Position numbers and translations under genes: made by a program
NCBI GenBank assembly: GCA_004556545.1
Contig: SFGO01000098.1
Coordinates: 1-8,779, forward strand
Reading direction: 5' to 3'
Length of the DNA stretch: 8,779 nt
DNA from: Clostridiales bacterium
Lineage (GTDB): Bacteria > Bacillota > Clostridia > Christensenellales > Aristaeellaceae
Notes under the pieces: model-generated
Told to the model about the DNA's origin: nothing
The model's database searches: none
The model's input: the letters and a program-made list of their open reading frames with translations, nothing else
Shown: positions 1 to 5,959 of the stretch, one piece after another
Layout of the letters: each line of letters starts with the position of its first letter
Position numbering within the stretch: the stretch's first letter is position 1

Positions 1-56
1 CGCGCTCGGAGCTCGCCTTTTTCCGCCGTCAAAATGGGCGGGCCTTTTTCCCTCCG

Positions 57-99
57 CTGCCTATCGCCGCTCTGCTCCCCCGCAGTTGGCGGCGGGCAG
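57..99 (-). other. Conserved three-helix stem-loop in the repeat tail (left)
   Basis: Three nested stems can form: CTGCC/GGCAG, CGCCG/CGGCG and CTGC/GCAG closing a six-base loop of GGGGGA (minus strand). The same three helices can form in the right copy at 8689-8731. The differences between copies fall mostly in the bulge between the second and third helix, which suggests the fold is kept. Confidence 0.45.
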
Positions 100-155
100 A
101 CTTACCCCTTGCGGGTTGAGATGCTTTGATGTGGCATGAATGTTTTTGCAACGCA

Positions 156-191
156 AAAGGCCAGCGGGATTTCAAATCCACGCTGGCCTTT
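156..191. terminator. Bidirectional terminator-like hairpin (left)
   Basis: An 11-bp outer stem (AAAGGCCAGCG with CGCTGGCCTTT) encloses a second short stem made by GGATTT and AAATCC with one unpaired base between the two. It has an A tract on one side and a T tract on the other, so it could stop transcription from either strand. For the CofE-like operon it lies about 300 bases past the stop codon. The T tract is short, so efficiency is uncertain. Confidence 0.6.
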
Positions 192-194
192 ATT

Positions 195-263
195 GCGAGC
201 CATGAGGCCTGTCGCCGAATGGCGGTTTTTACGATACAACTGTCAGGGAGCCGCACCAAACCC
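195..263 (-). repeat. Left half module without hairpins A and B
   Basis: This 69-bp unit ends in the 32-nt element (195-226), here with the stem pair GCCAT/ATGGC. It lacks the two GC hairpins. The matching half module on the right (8524-8592) is also 69 bp, so the architecture is conserved between the two ends. Confidence 0.7.
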
Positions 264-374
264 GCGAGCCGCGAGGCCCATCGCCGAGCAGCGGTAAACC
301 CCCGGCCAACGGGCATGTCTCCCGAGCGCCCCGCGCCTGTTGGCGCGGTATGGAGTCAAGGGGTACTACCCCTT
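264..374 (-). repeat. Left tandem module 2
   Basis: A second copy of the module, 111 bp like module 1. Hairpin A (358-374) has changed its innermost base pair from C-G to T-A, so the stem stays perfect. Hairpin B (331-348) has a 7-bp stem with a different loop. The 32-nt unit (264-295) has a stem of GCTGC with GCGGC, still pairable through one G-U. Confidence 0.8.
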
Positions 375-376
375 GC

Positions 377-487
377 GCGAGCCGCGAGGCCTGTCGCCGA
401 GCGGCGGTAGCTTTACAGCCAAGTAACTTGTCCACGAGCGCCCCGCGCCCTACGGGCGCGGTGTGGGGTTAAGGGGCACTGCCCCTT
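377..487 (-). repeat. Left tandem module 1
   Basis: On the minus strand this holds hairpin A (471-487, 7-bp stem, loop AGT), hairpin B (443-461, CCGCGCCC pairing with GGGCGCGG) and a 32-nt unit (377-408) with a GCCGC/GCGGC stem around a 15-nt loop. Hairpin A overlaps the last two bases of the CofE-like stop codon. The spacer between hairpin B and the 32-nt unit is more diverged than in the other modules. Confidence 0.8.
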
Positions 488-1229
488 ACAGGGGACGGAT
501 GAGGATGAAGGGGGTCCGTTCGTCGCCCTGGCCGCTGGGATTGTCGGCCATGGCATCCTGAATCTGCTCGTCGGTCAGGGGGACGGTGCTGGACTTGCCC
601 AGTTGATCCCGCTGCAGGTCGTTGGCGTCCATCAGAATGACCGGGATGCCCGTTTCACGGCTCAACTCTTCGCAAAGCTCGTTGGGATGCTCGGGGTTGA
701 TGAGGGCCATTTCGTGGTAGAGATCGAAGCTGGAACGCTCGTAGAAGCCGTCGATGCCGCCCACGCCCTTGCCGCAGACCTTGTAAAAGACGCCGTGGAT
801 GCCGAAGAGCTTGGTCACGGCGCTGCAGAACGCCGCCAGCAGCACCCGGGGCAGACCCACCATGTCGATGACCAGCTGCAGCTTGTAGGGCTCGTGCATG
901 CCTACGCCGGTGTGGTTGATGCCCGCAAAGCGCCACAGGAAGTTGGCCCAGAAGCCGGGCTTCACCTGATCCCGCGTCTTGACGGACTTGACGCACATGC
1001 ACATGACCTTGGCGCCGAAGCTGAGAATGTCGCCCTCCTGATACAGAGGCCGCACATACTTTTCCACCAGATCCTTCTGGCTTTCGCCCACCTGCACAAA
1101 GTGGGTCTGGATGGCATAGCGCTCATATTTGCGCCCGTCTTTCCCCTCAATCACGCCGCGGTCAAAATAAACGATGCCGTCCTTCTCCCGGCGTTGCTCC
1201 TCCAGATTGCGGGAAGGAATGATCCCCAT
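486..1229 (-). CDS. Coenzyme F420-0:L-glutamate ligase (CofE)-like protein
   Basis: The 247-residue product resembles the F420_ligase family (PF01996), whose archaeal and actinobacterial members add glutamate to coenzyme F420-0 using GTP. Supporting features are the segment around residues 38-85 (a pattern like that preceding GDIL in the family), the DANDLQRDQLG stretch at 201-211 and the NPSGQGDERTP tail at 230-240. Clostridia usually lack F420, so the true substrate is unknown and may be another gamma-glutamylated cofactor or metabolite. The ATG start follows a GGAGG (1239-1243) with a 9-nt gap. It is the last gene of the minus-strand group, 93 bases after the helicase, with no clear terminator or promoter between them. 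Its TAA stop overlaps the first hairpin of the left repeat. Confidence 0.72.
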   Translation of the reverse strand: MGIIPSRNLEEQRREKDGIVYFDRGVIEGKDGRKYERYAIQTHFVQVGESQKDLVEKYVRPLYQEGDILSFGAKVMCMCVKSVKTRDQVKPGFWANFLWRFAGINHTGVGMHEPYKLQLVIDMVGLPRVLLAAFCSAVTKLFGIHGVFYKVCGKGVGGIDGFYERSSFDLYHEMALINPEHPNELCEELSRETGIPVILMDANDLQRDQLGKSSTVPLTDEQIQDAMADNPSGQGDERTPFILIRPL

Positions 1230-1322
1230 AAGTCGTCGCCTCCGTACTTTTGCTGGTTTGTCCCGTTTGGATAAGGTAGTTTTCCCGGTTTGGGCCTTCC
1301 TCTTGCATGAAAACGGTGAAAA

Positions 1323-2504
1323 TTACATGTTTTCGAAGAAAGGCTCGCCGTCTTCTTGGGTCAGGATGCCCATCTCGTCAAAATGAAGCGGAATGGGCTT
1401 GGCCATGATGTACTTGAGAATTTCGTCGAAGCGGACGGATTCGGTGTAGGTCAGCAGGGTGAACGCCACGCCGTGCTTTTTGGCCCGTCCGGTGCGGCCG
1501 ATGCGGTGCAGGTAGTACTCGTTTTCGTTGGGCAGGTCGTAGTTGATGACGGCCTCTACATCGTCCACGTCGATGCCGCGGGCCGCCACGTCGGTGGCCA
1601 GCAAAATCTGGAACTTGCCCTTGCGGAAGCCCTGCATCACCTCGTTGCGCACGCTCTGCCGCATGTCGCCGTGCAGGCATTCCGCCGGATAGCCGGCGTC
1701 CTTCAGGCGTTTGCATAGGCGCTGGGTCATGTCCTTGGTGTTGATGAAAACCATGATCTTCTGGTAAACGTCGCTGTCCAGAAGATAGAGCAGGTTTTCG
1801 TACTTCTGTTCCCGCTCGGTGTTGATGACGTACTGGGTGATCTGGGGCCGGTTTTCCTTCGTGGCCTCGATGCGCACTTCCACCGGGTCGTTCTGATACT
1901 TCCACGCGATGGTCAGCACGTCCTGATTGGTGGTGGCGGAGAACAGCACCAGCTCCCGCTCGATGGGCGTGGCCTCGATGATCCGGGTCACGTCCTTGAC
2001 GAAGCCCATGTTGAGCATTTCGTCGGCTTCATCCAGCACCATGGTGTGAACCGCGTTCAGCCGGATGTTTCCCCGGTTCATGTGGTCCAGAAGGCGGCCC
2101 GGGGTGGCCACGACGATCTGCGGGTTCTGCTGCAGCTGCTTGAGCTGCTTGACGATGGGCTGGCCGCCGTACAGACAGGCGATGCGCACCCCGGGGATGA
2201 ACTGGGCCAGCGCCCGCAGCTCGTCGGTGATCTGCAGGCTCAGCTCCCGGGTGGGGGCCAGCACCAGCTCCTGCACCCGCCGGTCGTTCAAATTCACATA
2301 TTCCAGCATGGGAATGCCGAATGCGCAGGTCTTGCCAGTGCCTGTGGGGGCGATGGCGATCACGTCCCGGCCCTCCATCATCAGGGGCAGAGTCTGCTGC
2401 TGCACCGGCGTCATTTCCTGAAAGCCCATCTTGGCGACGGCCTTGAGGATTTCCGGACTCAGCTCCGCTGCGTCGGAAAATTTCATTGGTTCTGCGGTTT
2501 CCAA
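1323..2504 (-). CDS. DEAD-box ATP-dependent RNA helicase
   Basis: This 393-residue protein carries the full DEAD-box set: a Q motif region (about 23-37), motif I APTGTGKT (52-59), Ia APTREL (83-88), TPGR (134-137), DEAD (158-161), SAT (189-191), the ARGID of motif V (308-312) and HRIGRTGR (333-340). It would unwind short RNA duplexes during ribosome assembly, RNA decay or cold adaptation. It ends about 50 residues after motif VI, so it lacks the long basic tail of CshA and the RNA-binding domain of DbpA; it is a minimal core helicase. I chose the TTG start because AAGGAG (2512-2517) sits 7 nt upstream; the in-frame ATG at 2486 is too far from that site. It begins 34 bases after the TSCPD gene, which points to co-transcription. 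Confidence 0.95.
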   Translation of the reverse strand: METAEPMKFSDAAELSPEILKAVAKMGFQEMTPVQQQTLPLMMEGRDVIAIAPTGTGKTCAFGIPMLEYVNLNDRRVQELVLAPTRELSLQITDELRALAQFIPGVRIACLYGGQPIVKQLKQLQQNPQIVVATPGRLLDHMNRGNIRLNAVHTMVLDEADEMLNMGFVKDVTRIIEATPIERELVLFSATTNQDVLTIAWKYQNDPVEVRIEATKENRPQITQYVINTEREQKYENLLYLLDSDVYQKIMVFINTKDMTQRLCKRLKDAGYPAECLHGDMRQSVRNEVMQGFRKGKFQILLATDVAARGIDVDDVEAVINYDLPNENEYYLHRIGRTGRAKKHGVAFTLLTYTESVRFDEILKYIMAKPIPLHFDEMGILTQEDGEPFFENM

Positions 2505-2511
2505 GTTTTTG

Positions 2512-2517
2512 CTCCTT
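2512..2517 (-). promoter_or_regulatory. Ribosome binding site that selects the TTG start of the helicase
   Basis: AAGGAG on the minus strand lies 7 nt before the TTG at 2504. The first ATG (2486) would need a 25-nt gap. Confidence 0.75.
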
Positions 2518-2538
2518 CTGCGGACAGGCCGTGGGCCT

Positions 2539-2787
2539 TTATTCCGCGTGCTGCTGATAGTACTGCTCGATGGCGCGGCTCAGCTGATCCGGGCAGGAAG
2601 TGTTGCCCCGGCACTGAATGCCCCGCAGGCGGTTCATCACGTCTTTGGCGTTCTGGCCTTCCACCATTTTGGCCAGGCCCTGGGTATTGCCCCGGCAGCC
2701 GTTGGTGAACTGGCAGTGGGTGATGATGTCGTTTTCGATCTCTAAATCAATCGCCGTAGAGCAGGTTCCGCGAGTTTGATAGCGCAA
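2539..2787 (-). CDS. TSCPD domain protein (TIGR03905-like)
   Basis: This 82-residue protein consists of a single TSCPD domain, matching the stand-alone TIGR03905 type. The domain is named after a motif seen here as TSCPDQL. Cysteines sit in TRGTCS, ITHCQF, NGCRGN and IQCRGNTSCPD, a pattern suited to binding metal. The same domain is found at the C-terminus of B12-dependent ribonucleotide reductases, but the stand-alone proteins have no proven function. The start is TTG, placed 6 nt after AAGGA (2794-2798). The frame stays open for 40 more codons upstream, but that stretch lacks family similarity and covers the leader hairpin. It appears to be the first gene of the minus-strand group with the helicase and CofE-like genes. 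Confidence 0.85.
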   Translation of the reverse strand: MRYQTRGTCSTAIDLEIENDIITHCQFTNGCRGNTQGLAKMVEGQNAKDVMNRLRGIQCRGNTSCPDQLSRAIEQYYQQHAE

Positions 2788-2793
2788 GTGTGG

Positions 2794-2798
2794 TCCTT
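2794..2798 (-). promoter_or_regulatory. Ribosome binding site that selects the TTG start of the TSCPD gene
   Basis: AAGGA on the minus strand, 6 nt before the TTG at 2787, within a purine-rich leader. Confidence 0.65.
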
Positions 2799-2806
2799 CC
2801 TTTCCT

Positions 2807-2823
2807 GCGGCGCGTTCCGCCGC
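2807..2823 (-). other. Leader hairpin upstream of the TSCPD gene
   Basis: GCGGCG and CGCCGC form a perfect 6-bp stem with a 5-base loop, ending about 8 bases before the ribosome binding site on the minus strand. It has no T tract, so it is not a terminator; it could affect transcript stability or translation. It may also be chance in a GC-rich leader. Confidence 0.3.
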
Positions 2824-2828
2824 TTTCC

Positions 2829-2840
2829 TCACATTCGTGA
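2829..2840. promoter_or_regulatory. Operator-like dyad in the divergent spacer
   Basis: TCAC-N4-GTGA is a 12-bp dyad in the 193-bp spacer between the divergent TSCPD and Cys-rich genes. Its 4-bp arms make it a weak call, and I cannot assign a regulator. Confidence 0.25.
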
Positions 2841-2905
2841 CAGATACAAAAATACGCCACTTAACGCTATTCGACGTCTTTTCCGTTTTTCCTGCCAAAA
2901 TTCGC

Positions 2906-2932
2906 ACGTCCTGCCGGAAGACCCATAGGATG
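2906..2932 (+). promoter_or_regulatory. Possible promoter for the Cys-rich gene (sigma-K-like)
   Basis: AC at 2906-2907, a 16-nt gap and CATAGGATG at 2924-2932 match the sigma-K pattern (AC, N16-17, CATANNNTA) at all but one of the fixed bases. That pattern is short and easily met by chance. A weak sigma-A reading (TTCGCA, N17, CATAGG) overlaps it. Confidence 0.2.
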
Positions 2933-2980
2933 AAATGATTCTATCGATTCTGTCGCCGCGAGGCGCAAGGGAGCGTTGTC

Positions 2981-3874
2981 ATGAAAATTCTGATTGCGGA
3001 TTCCGGGCGCGGGGCGTTTCTCTGGAAGAATGGAGAAATCCTGCGTCTGGACTGCCCTGCCGAATGCCCCTACTGCCCGGCGGCGGACCGGGAGCGGCTG
3101 TTTCTCTGCTGCCGGAAAAATCGGGACTGCTGCTGCCTCAGCCGGCGCACCCTGCAAGTAGAGAAAATTTTTCCTGCGCCGCCCGCGCTGGCGGCTGCGC
3201 TGCCCTCTCCCTGTGGAAAATTTCTGTATTTTCTCAGCACCGAAGCCGACGCGGTGCAGACGGTTTCGCTGGAAAAGGGCGAACTGCGCTGCGCGGCCCC
3301 GGCAGGCGTTTTTCCCCGTTCCATGAAGCTTCATTCCTCCGGGCGGCTGCTTCTGTGCGCCGGGGGCGCGGTGAACGAAGCCTGTCTGCTGAACGCGCCC
3401 GACCTGACCGTCCGCCATGTTTTTTATCCCAAAAGCCCCTGCTTCGGCGCGGATTTCTGGCGGGAGGGCGTGGTGCTTCTGTGCGCCGTAGAAGGCGAGG
3501 AGCTGGAGACGGCGGTGTGCGTGGCCCGGCCCGGACGGCCCCGGGCCCGGGAAATCCAGCGCCTGCCGGGTCAGCCGGGCGCGCTGTGCGTCTGCCCGGA
3601 CGGGGTCAGCGCGCTGCTCAGCACCCCCGACGGCCTGATGAAGCTGTCCCTTCCCGAGGGAAAACTGGAATGGAACCTGCCGGAATGGGCGCTGTGCATG
3701 GGCCTGTGCTGTCAGGGCCAGCTGGCGCTGATCTCGGACGCGCTCTGCGGCCGGGTGTGCCTGCTGAATCTGTACCGGCCGTGGGAACGGCGCATCCTCT
3801 TTCAGGGTGGCGACGCTCAGGCCTGCTTTCTGCCCGAGGAGCATAATCCTTCCTTCTCCGGGGCAAACTCATGA
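2981..3874 (+). CDS. Cysteine-rich hypothetical protein, possibly beta-propeller
   Basis: I do not recognise this 297-residue protein. It has short alternating hydrophobic segments separated by G/D/P turns (for example SPCGKFLYF, HSSGRLLLC, CPDGVSALL), similar to repeated blades of YncE- or WD40-like propellers. By my count it contains 23 cysteines, clustered at 25-32 (Cx3Cx2C) and 43-52 (CC and CCC) and then scattered to the end. There is no signal peptide or membrane segment, so it is probably cytosolic; thiol-rich spore proteins are one speculation. The ATG has AAGGGAG (2967-2973) 7 nt upstream. A similar-length frame overlaps it in another phase, but that one is dominated by Arg/Gly runs and was rejected. 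DUF378 follows after 35 bases in the same direction. Confidence 0.75.
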   Translation: MKILIADSGRGAFLWKNGEILRLDCPAECPYCPAADRERLFLCCRKNRDCCCLSRRTLQVEKIFPAPPALAAALPSPCGKFLYFLSTEADAVQTVSLEKGELRCAAPAGVFPRSMKLHSSGRLLLCAGGAVNEACLLNAPDLTVRHVFYPKSPCFGADFWREGVVLLCAVEGEELETAVCVARPGRPRAREIQRLPGQPGALCVCPDGVSALLSTPDGLMKLSLPEGKLEWNLPEWALCMGLCCQGQLALISDALCGRVCLLNLYRPWERRILFQGGDAQACFLPEEHNPSFSGANS

Positions 3875-4815
3875 AAAAGCCCCCGGGCTTGCAGGAAGGA
3901 GGAAACCCTATGGTAAACACAATCGCATTGGTGCTGGTCATCATCGGCGCGATCAACTGGGCGCTGATCGGCGTATTCCAGTTTGATCTGGTGGCATGGA
4001 TCTTCGGCAGTCAGGCGGCAGTCTGGAGCCGCATCGTCTATACGCTGGTAGGCGCGGCAGGGCTGTGGTGCATCTCCCTGCTCTTTCCCGAGCATTCTGC
4101 CGTCAAGGAGTAAGCGAAGCTGCCCTACGGCTTCCATCAGAAAGGCCCGGTTGGTGGGCTTGCCCTTGTCCGGGTCGATGGTCGCGCCGAAGAAGCGCTC
4201 GATGTTGGGGATACTGCCCATGGTGAACACGCCCTCCACGGCGACGCGAAGGCAACGCTCCACCGCTCCGGCGCTGACCCCGAAGGCCCGGGCGCATCCC
4301 GCGTACAGCCGGTTGACGGGCTGCTGATCCAGCCCGGGGACGGGAACCCGGCGGCACAGGCACCAGGCCGCATAGCTCCGGCCCTTCCATTCCCGGCGCA
4401 TGCCCAGCGCATCCAGAAAGCGTTCCGCCGCCCGCTCGATTCGGGCCCGGTGAGCCGCTGCCAGATACGGCAGCGGCTTTTTGGCAAGCACGGACAGCAG
4501 CGCCGCGATTCGGACGCCGCCGCTTTCCGCCGGTACGGCGCAGTCCGCCGCCGGGCGGGGGCCATCCTGCCACAGCGCCAGCACCCTTGGGGGGCACAGC
4601 GGCGGAGCCTGACACAGCGTTTCCCACAGGGAAGCGCCGTCTGCCCGCAGACGGCTGTCCAGCAGCAGCGCATCCCAGCGCTCCGTTTTCAGCAGCAGCG
4701 CGGCCTGAGCCCCGTCCGCCGCCACGCATATATCCCAGCGCTCGTCCATCCCGTACAGCCGAAGCCGGATCTCCAGCGCTTTTCTTTCTTCTAAAATGGC
4801 AATCAGCAGCCGCAA
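3817..4815 (-). CDS. Spo0A-like response regulator with an antisense read-through extension
   Basis: Counting from the TTG start, the frame encodes 332 residues. Residues 1 to about 115 look like a degenerate receiver: an acidic pair (E9-E10), a phosphoacceptor-like Asp53 in ALLLDSRL, and KKP near 112-114. Residues about 130-237 match the Spo0A DNA-binding domain (PF08769), including AGAVERCLRVAVEGVF, which corresponds to the recognition helix, and KPTNRAFLMEAVGQLRL. Normal Spo0A ends within about ten residues of that point. Here the frame stays open for about 95 more residues, opposite all of DUF378 and the end of the Cys-rich gene. AAGGAGGG (4823-4830) 7 nt before TTG sets the start; a GTG at 4854 is in frame but has no comparable site. 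No spoIVB lies beside it, so it may be a paralog rather than the master Spo0A. Confidence 0.82.
   Translation of the reverse strand: MRLLIAILEERKALEIRLRLYGMDERWDICVAADGAQAALLLKTERWDALLLDSRLRADGASLWETLCQAPPLCPPRVLALWQDGPRPAADCAVPAESGGVRIAALLSVLAKKPLPYLAAAHRARIERAAERFLDALGMRREWKGRSYAAWCLCRRVPVPGLDQQPVNRLYAGCARAFGVSAGAVERCLRVAVEGVFTMGSIPNIERFFGATIDPDKGKPTNRAFLMEAVGQLRLLLDGRMLGKEQGDAPQPCRAYQRIDDAAPDCRLTAEDPCHQIKLEYADQRPVDRADDDQHQCDCVYHRVSSFLQARGLFHEFAPEKEGLCSSGRKQA
3877..3890. terminator. Short hairpin between the Cys-rich gene and DUF378, terminator-like on the minus strand
   Basis: AAGCCC and GGGCTT form a stem around two bases. On the minus strand the stem runs into five T residues, giving an intrinsic terminator shape for transcripts coming from the Spo0A-like gene. 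On the plus strand only two T residues follow, so transcription from the Cys-rich gene should read on into DUF378. The stem is short, so strength is doubtful. Confidence 0.4.
3896..3902 (+). promoter_or_regulatory. Ribosome binding site that selects the DUF378 start
   Basis: AAGGAGG lies 7 nt before the ATG at 3910. An in-frame ATG at 3871 overlaps the previous stop codon, but using it would place this site inside the coding region and add 13 non-family residues. Confidence 0.8.
3910..4113 (+). CDS. DUF378 family small membrane protein
   Basis: The 67-residue product matches the DUF378 pattern: a first membrane helix (about 3-24) containing IIGAINWALIGVF, then FDLVAWIFG, and a second helix (about 40-60). 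Length and topology are usual for the family, found in many Firmicutes and of unknown function. It starts at the ATG after a perfect Shine-Dalgarno site and lies 35 bases after the Cys-rich gene, probably in the same transcript. The whole gene lies opposite the open C-terminal extension of the Spo0A-like frame, so the pair may interfere with each other's expression. A weak hairpin (4116-4134, one G-U pair, no T tract) follows the stop. Confidence 0.9.
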   Translation: MVNTIALVLVIIGAINWALIGVFQFDLVAWIFGSQAAVWSRIVYTLVGAAGLWCISLLFPEHSAVKE

Positions 4816-4822
4816 GCCGGAT

Positions 4823-4830
4823 CCCTCCTT
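4823..4830 (-). promoter_or_regulatory. Ribosome binding site that selects the TTG start of the Spo0A-like gene
   Basis: AAGGAGGG on the minus strand, 7 nt before the TTG at 4815, is close to a full anti-16S match. It lies inside the longer frame that would start at GTG 4854. Confidence 0.8.
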
Positions 4831-4911
4831 TTGTTTTTTCGCTCTGAAAAACACTCAATGGGAGGTTCCGCCCCGCGGCTGCGCTTTCCTGCCTCAAAAA
4901 ATCGCTTTGTT

Positions 4912-4918
4912 TGTCGAA
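4912..4918. promoter_or_regulatory. 0A-box heptamer upstream of the Spo0A-like gene
   Basis: TGTCGAA, the Spo0A binding heptamer, lies in the 110-bp gap between the FMN-binding gene stop and the Spo0A-like start. About one exact match is expected by chance in a window this size, counting both strands. I found no convincing -35/-10 pair beside it. Confidence 0.4.
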
Positions 4919-4925
4919 GTCCGGG

Positions 4926-5786
4926 TTATTTCCGCAAAAAATCCGCCGCCTGATTGACAGCATCCACCACGGCCTGGGAAGAGACCGTCGCGCCGGAGAT
5001 GCCGTCTACGTCCTTTCCCAGCTCCAAGGGCGGCGTTTTGCCTTCGAACTGGCCAAGGAAGCTCGCGTCCTTCACCTTGCTGCCCACACCGTCCGTTTCG
5101 CCAAACCGGGCTTCGCCCACGGTCAGCGCTTCGATGGCTCCGGCGGCGTTCAGCCGCAGCCGCACCAGCACGGGGCCGCCGTAGCCGATGACGCTGGCGT
5201 TCGCTTCTCGGGCAGGCTGCTCCGTTTCCGGCGCGCTGCCGTCCCCGCCGCCCGTTAGGGACTGTACCTTCTGCACACCCTGATTCACGCCGTCCACCAC
5301 GGCCCGGCTGGTAATGGTCGCCCCGGAGATCCCGTCGATCGTCTCTCCCAGCTTCAGCGGCGGTGTTTTTCCGGCAAACTGATCGGTAAACTCCGGCTCC
5401 TTCGCCCGGGCGCCCAGCCCTTCCGTCTCCTTGAAGTCGGGGCCGCCTACGCTGATCCCCCGCAGTATGCCGCCGGATTCCATGCCGGTCAGCACCTCGA
5501 TGGAGCCGCCGTACCCCTGCACCGTTTCCTTGACCGCGTAGCCGATGGTCTGCCCGCTCTGCCTGACCTCGTACACGAAGTCAACGCCGCTGCTTTCGCC
5601 GGGGCTGACCTCCGCAAACTCGTCCGCCTCGGGAAACATGGCCTTTAATGCCTGCTGATTTTCGCCCAGATTCTGTTCCGCAATGGGTTTTTCCGTAATG
5701 AGATTGGTGGTGGCCAGCGCTACCGCCGCCACCAGCGCGATGACGGTCAGCACCAGCCAGCCCGCCAGCTTTTTCTTTCCATCCAT
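4926..5786 (-). CDS. Membrane-anchored protein with two FMN-binding domains (RnfG/PplA-like)
   Basis: This 286-residue protein has one N-terminal membrane helix (about 7-27) and then two FMN_bind domains facing outward. The first (about 65-175) contains DGISGAT with Thr157, the second (about 197-284) DGISGAT with Thr267. These fit the Dxx(S/T)GA(T/S) motif in which ApbE attaches FMN covalently, as in RnfG and NqrC. The two domains share long near-identical stretches (QF-GKTPPL-LG, GISGAT, AVVD-VNQ), so the second arose by duplication. No rnf genes or apbE lie nearby. Two flavin domains in one exported protein recall PplA of Listeria extracellular electron transfer, but this one has a helix anchor and no lipobox. 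The ATG has AAGGGAG (5796-5802) 9 nt upstream. It precedes the Spo0A-like gene by 110 bases and diverges from spoIIE. Confidence 0.88.
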   Translation of the reverse strand: MDGKKKLAGWLVLTVIALVAAVALATTNLITEKPIAEQNLGENQQALKAMFPEADEFAEVSPGESSGVDFVYEVRQSGQTIGYAVKETVQGYGGSIEVLTGMESGGILRGISVGGPDFKETEGLGARAKEPEFTDQFAGKTPPLKLGETIDGISGATITSRAVVDGVNQGVQKVQSLTGGGDGSAPETEQPAREANASVIGYGGPVLVRLRLNAAGAIEALTVGEARFGETDGVGSKVKDASFLGQFEGKTPPLELGKDVDGISGATVSSQAVVDAVNQAADFLRK

Positions 5787-5853
5787 AGCCGCACACTCCC
5801 TTCTTTTCCGTCTTATGCTGTGAAGCCGGGCCGGGTTCTATGCTTCCAAAACC

Positions 5854-5870
5854 TGTCGAAGACCGTCGCA
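5854..5870 (+). promoter_or_regulatory. Tandem 0A-box-like sites upstream of spoIIE
   Basis: TGTCGAA at 5854-5860 is an exact 0A box. A second, weaker match (CGTCGCA, 5864-5870) begins exactly 10 bases later, the spacing used by Spo0A dimers. The pair sits about 70-80 bases upstream of the predicted spoIIE transcription start. It also lies about 70 bases upstream of the divergent FMN-binding gene and could act on both. Confidence 0.5.
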
Positions 5871-5895
5871 CGGCTGCCATTTTTCGCGCCGGGAA

Positions 5896-5928
5896 TCGAC
5901 AGGCCGTTTTTCCGGCCCTGTCTATACT
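5896..5928 (+). promoter_or_regulatory. Predicted Spo0A-dependent sigma-A promoter of spoIIE
   Basis: TCGACA (5896-5901, five of six matches to TTGACA) and TATACT (5923-5928) are separated by 21 bases instead of the normal 17. In Bacillus subtilis, spoIIE and spoIIG have the same long spacing and depend on phosphorylated Spo0A bound over the -35 region. Here a reverse-oriented near 0A box (TGTCGAT, 5895-5901) overlaps the -35, and the tandem boxes lie further upstream. The spacer also contains an inverted repeat (GACAGGCCG and CGGCCCTGTC). The arrangement is seen directly; its use is inferred. Confidence 0.55.
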
Positions 5929-5959
5929 CATTTCAGCATCATTCGTCATCAAAGCGCAC

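Larger units (their letters stand above)
9..487 (-). repeat. Left copy of a complex structured intergenic repeat, inverted relative to 8297-8779
   Basis: The whole stretch matches the reverse complement of the right end of the window. Positions 9-86 are identical to the complement of 8702-8779, and I count about 8 mismatches over the outer 180 or so bases; the inner modules differ more. Read on the minus strand, away from the CofE-like gene, the order is hairpin A, hairpin B, a 32-nt unit, the same set again, a half module, a long terminator-like hairpin, then a structured tail. No coding region is credible: short frames here are arginine- and proline-rich translations of palindromes. No transposase and no target duplication is visible. 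It is probably a dispersed chromosomal repeat family; I do not recognise a named one. Confidence 0.9.

Noticed and set aside
195..408. CRISPR-like array of 32-nt repeats
   Set aside because: The spacers are about 37-81 nt and are themselves related repeats with hairpins, only three copies occur per end, and there are no cas genes.
1230..1322. Terminator or promoter between the helicase and CofE-like genes
   Set aside because: I saw only a repeated CCAAAC-GGG motif in direct orientation, no stable hairpin and no convincing -35/-10 pair.
2867..3844. Long minus-strand frame opposite the Cys-rich gene
   Set aside because: Its composition is Arg/Gln/Pro/Ala-rich with no family similarity; GC-rich coding regions commonly leave such open antisense frames.
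2935..3846. Alternative plus-strand frame of similar length over the Cys-rich gene
   Set aside because: It has runs of Arg and Gly and no ribosome binding site as good as the AAGGGAG before 2981.
5787..5853. Promoter for the FMN-binding gene
   Set aside because: CATAGA and CATAAG hexamers exist on the minus strand, but no acceptable -35 lies at a suitable distance.
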